From the NCBI GenBank assembly GCA_002307235.1, contig DBTV01000050.1, forward strand, positions 145,237 through 154,651: a stretch of DNA of 9,415 bases. The letters are read 5' to 3'. The notes under the pieces are model-generated. The model made no database searches. It was not told where the DNA came from and saw only the letters and a program-made list of their open reading frames with translations. The position numbers were made by a program, and so were the translations under genes. Source of the DNA: Acidobacteriaceae bacterium UBA1307 (GTDB taxonomy: Bacteria > Acidobacteriota > Terriglobia > Terriglobales > Acidobacteriaceae). This document shows positions 1-5,140 of this stretch, in pieces. Position 1 is the first letter of the stretch; each line of letters begins with the position of its first letter.

Positions 1-291
1 GGCAATGTGCGCGAGCTCAAGAACGTGATCGAGCGCGTGCTGATTCTGAATCCCCGCACGCTGCGCATCGAACGCAAGCATCTGCCCCCGCTTGTGCATC
101 GCTCCGGCGCGCGCGCGGGTGGCGAATTCAGCACGCTGCAACAGGCGCGCGACGCCTACGAACGCGAGTACATTCTCAAGAAGATCGACGAGGCGCACAA
201 CAATATTTCGCATGCCGCCGAGTTGCTCGGCCTTGAACGCAGCCACCTCTATCGCAAGATGAAGGCGCTCGGCATCGCGGTGCGCGAGTAG
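1..291 (+). CDS. Sigma-54-dependent NtrC-family transcriptional regulator, C-terminal fragment
   Basis: The last 96 residues of a regulator whose start lies outside the window. The fragment opens with GNVRELKN, the conserved end of the AAA+ sigma-54-activation domain. A variable linker of about 30 residues follows, then a Fis-type helix-turn-helix at about residues 66-91 (core AAELLGLERSHLYRKMKALGI-like, with the usual L-Y-R-K-M/L recognition helix). Such proteins bind enhancer-like sites and use ATP to open sigma-54 RNA polymerase promoters. Most are response regulators with an N-terminal receiver domain, but that part is not visible here, so the input signal and targets are unknown. The reading frame is open from base 1 and ends at TAG 289-291, inside a palindrome shared with the convergent downstream gene. 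The family call is secure; the subfamily is not. Confidence 0.93.
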   Translation, partial: GNVRELKNVIERVLILNPRTLRIERKHLPPLVHRSGARAGGEFSTLQQARDAYEREYILKKIDEAHNNISHAAELLGLERSHLYRKMKALGIAVRE

Positions 292-311
292 CGCCGCACA
301 ACGGCGCTACT
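287..311. terminator. Short palindrome containing both convergent stop codons
   Basis: Bases 287-296 (agtagcgccg) are exactly complementary to 302-311 (cggcgctact) around a 5-nt loop (cacaa). The left arm holds the TAG stop of the plus-strand regulator (289-291), and the right arm holds the TAG stop of the minus-strand gene (307-309 on the plus strand). A 10-bp GC-rich stem between convergent genes suggests a two-way terminator. Neither side has a clear U-tract, so an intrinsic terminator is not certain; the stem might instead protect both 3' ends. Confidence 0.5.
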
Positions 312-840
312 GCACCAGAGCAGGGGTTTGCGCCGCGGCCTTCGGCGCAAGCAAAGTCTGCACATCGGTGACGAGCAGTTGCACCGAATCGGAGAAGCTG
401 GCGTCACGGTGCTTCTTGAAGAACGCGGGATCGACCTGTTCGACGAAGCCCCACAGGCTGGCGCGCGTCTTTGCCTCCGAGATGCCCAGTCGGATCTGCG
501 GCACGGACAGGCCCGGCGCATCGACAAAGCGAATGGCAAAGATCAGATCCGCATCGCGCGGATCGAGCACCAATTCATAGTGCCCCCACGCCTTCATCTG
601 CGCAAAGAACTCGCTATAGGCGCGCTCCGGCCCACCGCTGTAATCCGAAGGAAAGGCCATGACATCGCCCATTTCATAGGCGATGAAGACGCGCTTGCCG
701 TTGAGCAACGGCGTTGGCACGGGCGCGGCCAGCGTATTGACCCCTTTGTCCGCCGAACTTTTCCGGTTGCGACCGAAAGAGGCGGTACAACACAGCACAA
801 GCACGCCCACAACCAGCAGATGCTTCCATGACACCATCAT
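307..840 (-). CDS. Exported protein of unknown function (177 aa)
   Basis: I do not recognise a named function. The start at ATG 840-838 is chosen because GGAG lies 5 nt upstream (GGAGAAACG-ATG) and a signal-peptide-like segment follows at once: WKH, then a hydrophobic run LLVVGVLVLCC at residues 8-18, then small residues. A second ATG follows immediately at 837. A GTG at 912, 3 nt past the upstream MFS stop, would add 24 residues before the hydrophobic segment and is less likely. The double Cys is not a standard lipobox, because the residue before each Cys is not G/A/S, so a lipoprotein is doubtful. The mature part has KRVFIAYEMGD, PERAYSEFFAQMKAWGHYELV, DPRDADLIFAIRF and TRASLWGFVEQV segments. 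From memory this pattern is common in acidobacterial secreted proteins of unknown role. It lies 75 bp downstream of two MFS genes on the same strand and may share their transcript. Confidence 0.75.
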   Translation of the reverse strand: MMVSWKHLLVVGVLVLCCTASFGRNRKSSADKGVNTLAAPVPTPLLNGKRVFIAYEMGDVMAFPSDYSGGPERAYSEFFAQMKAWGHYELVLDPRDADLIFAIRFVDAPGLSVPQIRLGISEAKTRASLWGFVEQVDPAFFKKHRDASFSDSVQLLVTDVQTLLAPKAAAQTPALVQ

Positions 841-915
841 CGTTTCTCCAGACTGCCGCACGGCTGTTGATGAGAATTGAGAATGAGTTGAAATCTGATG
901 AAAAGATAGCACAGG

Positions 916-2097
916 TCAGCCTGCCACAACGCGCGAGCCGCGCAGCACGTAGCTGGCGCCGGCGGCAATCGTGAGCCCTGCCACAACCACGACCAGCAAC
1001 GCACCGCGCAGACCGACGAACACAGTCAACGATCCGATGATGGGCGGGCCGGAGAGAAAGCCTCCCCAGGCAATCGTCGACATGGTGGAGATGGCCTGCC
1101 CGGTGTTCTGCTTCGCGCTGCGCCCGACGAGCCCGAAGGTCACCGGCACCAGCACGGCAATGCCCATGCCTGCCAGCATGAAGCCGACCAGCGCCGGAAT
1201 CCAGTAGGGAAAGGCCGTGGCGCATCCGATGCCTGCCGCAATCAGCACGCCGCCGCCCTGCAACACCTGGCGAGGATTCAAGAGGCGCACCAGCCAGTCG
1301 CTCGCGTAACGCATCGATGCCATGGAGATGCAAAAGGCCGCGTAGCCACCGGCGGCCTGCGCCAAACTTACATGCACCTGCGCATGCAGATAGACCGAGG
1401 CCCAGTCGGCAATCGAGCCCTCGCACAACATGCCGCAGGCGGTGATCAACGCCAGTTGCAACAGAAACGGCTCGGGCAGATGGAAGCCCTTCTTCGCGCG
1501 CGGCGCGGACTTTTGCATGCGTTCGACGATCAATGCGGGCATGGCCAGCACCACCACAACAAACAGCAGACACGCCGTTGTCGACAGATCGATGCGCCGC
1601 GTGCCGCCCCAGTGCAGCATCTGCGTCGAAGCCACGGCGGCGATCAGCCCACCCGTGCTCCAACTGCCCTGAAACAACCCCTGCATCGGTTTTTGATAAA
1701 ACGCCTCGACGGCAAAAACATGCGCGTTGATTGAAACATCAAGGGCTCCTTTGGCCGCTCCGAACAAGGCCGCCGCCACCACCAGCGCCGCAAAACTCTG
1801 CGTCTGGCCCAGCAGCAGCAAGGCTGCCAAAAAGCATGGCGCAGCCGCACGAATCACCGAGCGGCTGCTGTGGCGCGTCAACAGGCGACCCGCGATGGGC
1901 ATCATCACAATGGCCCCGACAATCGCGGAAAACAGCACGAAGGTCAGCGCGCCATCACTCAGCGCAAGGTCGTGCTTGAAGACGGCCACATGCGCCGCCC
2001 AGATGCCGAAGCCCGCGCCATCGGCAAGAAACAAGAGGAACAATGCCCACTTGGGCGAAAAGATTTTCCGTGTACCGGATGGACGGGGAAGGTCCAA
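916..2097 (-). CDS. MFS transporter, YbjJ-like (393 aa)
   Basis: An inner-membrane major facilitator with about 12 hydrophobic segments and normal length for the superfamily. Segments resembling the YbjJ/FucP-like branch are visible: PIAGRLLTRHSSR at about 67-79 (the motif-A-like loop between helices 2 and 3) and, at about 113-150, G-A-A-K-G-A-L-D-V-S-I-N followed by V-E and the P-M...Q-G-S-W-S-T-G-G stretch. Proteins of this branch are proton-coupled exporters or importers of small molecules, and the substrate cannot be read from sequence. The start is TTG 2097-2095, supported by AAGGAG 6 nt upstream and by the lack of a better in-frame start before the first helix. The gene begins 27 bp after the end of the upstream MFS gene, so the two are very probably co-transcribed. 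The family call is firm; the YbjJ assignment is tentative. Confidence 0.88.
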   Translation of the reverse strand: MDLPRPSGTRKIFSPKWALFLLFLADGAGFGIWAAHVAVFKHDLALSDGALTFVLFSAIVGAIVMMPIAGRLLTRHSSRSVIRAAAPCFLAALLLLGQTQSFAALVVAAALFGAAKGALDVSINAHVFAVEAFYQKPMQGLFQGSWSTGGLIAAVASTQMLHWGGTRRIDLSTTACLLFVVVVLAMPALIVERMQKSAPRAKKGFHLPEPFLLQLALITACGMLCEGSIADWASVYLHAQVHVSLAQAAGGYAAFCISMASMRYASDWLVRLLNPRQVLQGGGVLIAAGIGCATAFPYWIPALVGFMLAGMGIAVLVPVTFGLVGRSAKQNTGQAISTMSTIAWGGFLSGPPIIGSLTVFVGLRGALLVVVVAGLTIAAGASYVLRGSRVVAG

Positions 2098-2124
2098 TGC
2101 GATCTCCTTTTTGCTGCGTGCGGC

Positions 2125-3396
2125 TTACTTGGCCGTGATGATTTCGAGGCCGTGACCGTGCGGGCCCATCTCGCGCCGGCGCAGCAAGAGTGCAAACAGC
2201 ATGGCCGCCAGCCCCAGCGAGGAAAAAATCCACATGCCGAGCCGGTAGCCGTTGGGGTTCGCGGCGCTGGCGTGGTTCGTATCGTTGGCCCAGCCGATCA
2301 TCAGATTGAAGCCCGCCATGCCGATGTTCTGGATCATGGTCATCAGACCATAGGCGGTGCCGAGCTTGGACTGCGGCACGATGTAGGCCACCGAGGGCCA
2401 CATCACCGCCGGAATCAGCGAGAAGGCAAGGCCCATCATCGCCATCGGCACATAGAGGCTCACCTGCGTGTAGCCCATGATCAGATACACCGGCACCAGC
2501 AGCAGCGATCCGAACATCATCAGCAACGCGCGCTTGCCCACCTTGTCGACAACGAGGCCGAGCAGCGGCGTCGCGATCATCGCAAACAGCGTGAGAATGC
2601 TGACCAGCGTGCCGCTCAACTCGCGCGAGGCCCCGTGCGCGTCCATGAAGAACTGGTAGGCGAAGGTCTCGAAGGGAAAGATGCCCGCGTAAAAGACCAC
2701 GCACAGGCCGACGATGAACCAGTACGATGTGCCGAATTTGAACAGATCCGCGAAGACAACCTTATCGGTTGCGCCTGCATCGCCCAGCTCATAATTGCGC
2801 TCGGCGTAGAGTTCCATGGCCCAGTAGATCGCCGCGCCAATCACGCAGAAGGCCGCGAAGCCGACGCTGATGACCAGCGGCGTGCGCCAGTTGGTGTAGG
2901 CAAAGCGCGCCCAGCTCGGCGAGCGTTGCGCCAGCAGCGTGCCCAGCCGCGCAATGGTCAGGTTCAGGCCAAAGGCAAAGCTCAGTTCCTTGCCGCGAAA
3001 CCACTTTGCCAGCGCCGTCGTCACGGCCACAATCAGCGATTCGGCGCCCATGCCGAAGACCAGCCGGCCGGCGGCCATCGTTGCCAGCGCGCTCGATGCC
3101 GCGGTCAACACCGCACCCAGCAGGCAGATGACGCCAAAAAGAAAAATCGCCTTGCGCACGCCGATGCGGTCAACGATGTAGCCGCCGATCAACACCAGAA
3201 AGACATTCGGGATGCTGTAGATGGCCTGCAGCAGGCCGATGTTCGACTCCGAAAAGCCCAGTTGCGTGGTCAGCAGATCGGCGATCGGCGCGATGCAGTC
3301 GTACACATAGTAGTTGCCAAGCATGGCCAGGCTGACGAAGAACAAGACGGCCCAGCGATAAAGCGGCGCGGGCGTGCGACGGATGGCTTCAGGCAT
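2125..3396 (-). CDS. MFS transporter, MFSD1-like (423 aa)
   Basis: A 12-helix major facilitator of the inner membrane. It shows a motif-A-like loop GGYIVDRIGVRKA at residues 71-83. A segment at about 111-152 (RLVFGMGAES, then AKWFRGKELSFAFGLNL and ARLG) closely follows the signature I recall for animal MFSD1 (GRFVFGIGGES...WFKGKELNLVFGLQLS.ARIG). GNYYVYD near residue 28 and the SIPNV stretch near 61 also match that group. MFSD1 has been reported as a lysosomal dipeptide transporter, so a small peptide or related amide substrate is a reasonable guess, but it is inference only. The start is ATG 3396-3394, with AAGGAAG about 9 nt upstream. It is the first of two MFS genes 27 bp apart; a pair of different MFS subfamilies in one transcript could mean two steps of one uptake or efflux route. 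The upstream gap to the secreted 343-aa protein is 87 bp. Confidence 0.88.
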   Translation of the reverse strand: MPEAIRRTPAPLYRWAVLFFVSLAMLGNYYVYDCIAPIADLLTTQLGFSESNIGLLQAIYSIPNVFLVLIGGYIVDRIGVRKAIFLFGVICLLGAVLTAASSALATMAAGRLVFGMGAESLIVAVTTALAKWFRGKELSFAFGLNLTIARLGTLLAQRSPSWARFAYTNWRTPLVISVGFAAFCVIGAAIYWAMELYAERNYELGDAGATDKVVFADLFKFGTSYWFIVGLCVVFYAGIFPFETFAYQFFMDAHGASRELSGTLVSILTLFAMIATPLLGLVVDKVGKRALLMMFGSLLLVPVYLIMGYTQVSLYVPMAMMGLAFSLIPAVMWPSVAYIVPQSKLGTAYGLMTMIQNIGMAGFNLMIGWANDTNHASAANPNGYRLGMWIFSSLGLAAMLFALLLRRREMGPHGHGLEIITAK

Positions 3397-3483
3397 CGAA
3401 CGGGTCTTCCTTGGTTGAAATGCGGTGGCAGAGTGCCTCTTCTATGCTAGAGCCTCGCACCCGGCAGCTCTGTCGCAAAACGA

Positions 3484-4515
3484 TTAATGCGCGGAACTGT
3501 CCTTGAGAATCGGTGTGAGCGAGCCGGGATTTCTGCCCGCGGCCGGGTCGATGCGGAAGTCCCAGACGCTCTGGTTCATCGCCTCGGGCGAGAGAATCTC
3601 GACCAGCGCGTACTCGCCGACCGCAAGCTTCGCCGTCGGTGCAATGCGCAGCCAGTGCTTGCCTTCGAGAACCTCGACTCTGGTCGGAATCACGTTCTCG
3701 CTCTGCGTCACCTTGCCGTTCAGCCCCAGGTGAATCGCGCCCACCACGCGCACCGCGCGCCGCTCGTCGAGCCGCACCAGAGCAAAGCCCGCGTCGGCCG
3801 ATTGCGCGCCGTGCTTGCCGTTTTCCGCCTTGGCCTTGCTGGTGTCCACGGTGAAGGCGTGGGTCAGCACCGGCTCGGCCTCGTCACGGCCCGCCAGCGA
3901 AAGATAGAGCACCGGCTCGCTCGTATGCAGTTGCACGCGCGCGTGGGCTCCGTCGAGCTCCAGATTCATCTTGAGCGCCGAGAGCGGATTCAGCAGCCCC
4001 ACGCCCCGCCGCGTCTTCTGGTTCGCATTCAGGTCGGAGGAGACCAGTTCGACCAGTTCAGGCTTGTCCTCGTAGCGATCGAGCGCGAAGACGCCCTCCT
4101 CATCCGGCAGCGTGAGTCCGGGCGCAACCTCGGGCGAGCGCGCCTTCTGGTCCGCGCGCTCATCAAGCTCTTCCTTGTCGATGGCCTGCGCCTCTTTCAT
4201 CGCGGGCGAGGTCTCATCACCGGACTGCTCCCACTGGCGCGTCGCCGGCCAGTCCACCAGCGCGGTTGGCAACTCCTCCCACTCGCCATCGCGCTCGGAT
4301 GAAACATAGCGCACCCGCTCGCCCTCGATCTTGTAGGCGCGCGCCCTCTGGTACGAACCGTCCTTCAGAATCAGGCGCAGGTTTCGCTTGGCCTGCGGAG
4401 CATCGGCCTTGAGCGCCTGCCGGTCGCCGGACTGCTGCGCGCGCACCGGGCCAGAAAATACCAGCCCCAAAGTCACCAGCCCCGCGCAGAAACCGATCTG
4501 CATCCATCGCTTCAT
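3484..4515 (-). CDS. Secreted periplasmic protein of unknown function (343 aa)
   Basis: The start at ATG 4515-4513 gives a standard signal peptide: MKRWMQ, a hydrophobic core to about residue 20, and a V-R-A cleavage site before Q27. Residues about 46-92 form a compact module (LRLILKDGSYQRARAYKIEGERVRYVSSERDGEWEELP-type, ending LVDW). That fits a short beta-rich domain built on 'LKDG..' and 'VRY' strands. A charged, probably disordered linker follows (about 95-135). The C-terminal half contains LHTSEPVLYLSLAGRDE, RVEVLEGKHWLRIAP and, near the end, GEYALVEILSPEAMNQSVWDFRI. From memory this GEYALVE...WDF ending recurs in acidobacterial hypothetical proteins. No catalytic motif is seen. The start has no Shine-Dalgarno sequence of its own, and a GTG at 4566 in the same frame has none either. 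Instead the ATG overlaps the stop of a 24-codon leader ORF (ATGA), suggesting translational coupling. Confidence 0.8.
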   Translation of the reverse strand: MKRWMQIGFCAGLVTLGLVFSGPVRAQQSGDRQALKADAPQAKRNLRLILKDGSYQRARAYKIEGERVRYVSSERDGEWEELPTALVDWPATRQWEQSGDETSPAMKEAQAIDKEELDERADQKARSPEVAPGLTLPDEEGVFALDRYEDKPELVELVSSDLNANQKTRRGVGLLNPLSALKMNLELDGAHARVQLHTSEPVLYLSLAGRDEAEPVLTHAFTVDTSKAKAENGKHGAQSADAGFALVRLDERRAVRVVGAIHLGLNGKVTQSENVIPTRVEVLEGKHWLRIAPTAKLAVGEYALVEILSPEAMNQSVWDFRIDPAAGRNPGSLTPILKDSSAH

Positions 4516-4586
4516 GGCAAACAGTTTAGACGCATTGCCGCCCGCGCGGATACGCAGTGGCTCCACGCGATTTCATCTTTTCGCAT
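4512..4586 (-). CDS. 24-aa leader ORF overlapping the start of the secreted 343-aa protein
   Basis: ATG 4586-4584 is preceded by a strong AGGAG at 4598-4594 with 7-nt spacing, the best ribosome site in this divergent gap. The frame runs 24 codons to TGA 4514-4512, which overlaps the ATG of the next gene as ATGA. The peptide starts MRKDEIAW and contains H10, C11, M18 and C22, with no signal peptide. Ribosomes finishing here would be placed directly on the start of the downstream gene, which lacks its own Shine-Dalgarno sequence. It may act as a leader that sets expression of the secreted protein, or be a simple coupling device. It is short, so chance cannot be excluded, but the SD and the exact ATGA overlap together are persuasive. 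Confidence 0.55.
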   Translation of the reverse strand: MRKDEIAWSHCVSARAAMRLNCLP

Positions 4587-4643
4587 CTTTGTTCTCCTCT
4601 CCAACGTCCAATCCTTGTGTATTCTTAAGCCAGAGGAATCCCT

Positions 4644-4949
4644 GTGACCGCACCGCGCAGACAGAACCGATTTGGCCTCGCCCCGGGCAAACTGCCCTGG
4701 GTGGCGCTGCTCTGTCTGGCTCTGGTGACCCTGCTGGCCTTTGTGCAGGTGGCGCACTTCCACACCAACGACGCCGACTCCAGCACCTGTACGCTCTGCG
4801 TCACCATGCAGACGGTCGTACCGGCCGCCGTGATGACGGCAGCGATTCTGGTGGTTTCTCTCGGTCGCGCGACCAAGTCGGCACTGGTGCCCGCGCCCAT
4901 CCGGCGCAGCGTCGCCCGGCACCGCATCCGTCCCCCGCCAGCGCGCTAA
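4644..4949 (+). CDS. Small membrane protein with HxH...CxxC motif, DUF2946/CruR-like upstream ORF (101 aa)
   Basis: The start is GTG 4644-4646, with AGAGGA 6-7 nt upstream. A basic N-terminus (PRRQNR) leads into a hydrophobic segment at about 18-36. A short loop follows with H38-x-H40, D43, D45 and C49-x-x-C52, then M55 and a second hydrophobic segment at about 57-74. The tail is Arg/Pro-rich (RHRIRPPPAR). The soft thiolate and imidazole ligands clustered between two hydrophobic segments look like a metal-binding, possibly Cu(I), site. Placement directly upstream of a TonB-dependent receptor is typical of DUF2946-type proteins. One of these, CruR of Bordetella pertussis, is reported as a copper-sensing upstream ORF that represses its TonB-receptor gene. 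Assignment to DUF2946 is by layout only; I could not run a profile. It may work as a protein, as a regulatory nascent chain, or both. Confidence 0.75.
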   Translation: MTAPRRQNRFGLAPGKLPWVALLCLALVTLLAFVQVAHFHTNDADSSTCTLCVTMQTVVPAAVMTAAILVVSLGRATKSALVPAPIRRSVARHRIRPPPAR

Positions 4950-5140
4950 GCGTCCGCTCTTCCCTTCGATTGCCTGTTGTGCCTGCTGCGTCGCGTGCGC
5001 AGTCGTGCATTCCTGCATCCCCGTCCCGGAAGACACGTCGACGCTCCTTCCCTCTTGAAAACGAAGGTCCGGCGATCCGCCCGGCCCGCAGTGACACATC
5101 GATTTTCAGCTTTCGTACATAATGTTTGAGGAGTTTTTCC
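4950..5140 (+). promoter_or_regulatory. C-rich leader between the HxH/CxxC ORF and the receptor gene, candidate Rho-entry region
   Basis: This is 191 bp with no gene. The first ~108 bases (4950-5057) are rich in C and poor in G by hand count (about 42 C to 27 G), with pyrimidine runs such as ctcttccctt, ctgcatccccgtccc and gctccttccctcttg. I see no strong hairpin. C-rich, unstructured RNA after a short upstream ORF is what a Rho utilisation region looks like. In the CruR case, stalling or release in the upstream ORF is thought to decide whether the receptor gene is read through. A weak -10-like TACATA (5117-5122) lies close to the receptor start, so a separate promoter is possible. Confidence 0.35.

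Noticed and set aside
713..730. A TGGCAC sequence (on the plus strand) resembling the -24 element of a sigma-54 promoter near the NtrC-type regulator
   Set aside because: No TTGC-type -12 element at the required spacing, and the site is inside a coding region on the other strand.
785..840. Lipoprotein lipobox around the double Cys of the 177-aa exported protein
   Set aside because: The residue before the Cys is Leu or Cys, not Gly/Ala/Ser, so it does not fit the signal peptidase II consensus.
674..1663. A 329-codon minus-strand open frame overlapping the YbjJ-like transporter and the exported protein
   Set aside because: Out of frame with both genes, Arg/Ala/His-rich, no recognisable domain; the other frames have clear membrane or signal-peptide patterns.
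1870..3450. A 526-codon open frame on the plus strand opposite the two MFS genes
   Set aside because: The translation is low-complexity His/Gln/Arg-rich with no hydrophobic or domain pattern. It lies antisense to two well-recognised transporters and reflects GC-rich codon bias.
5117..5129. A TA-rich stretch ahead of the TonB receptor resembling the Bacteroidetes TAnnTTTG promoter element
   Set aside because: The spacing is one base off (TAATGTTTG), and the remaining evidence points to an acidobacterium, where that promoter type is not expected.
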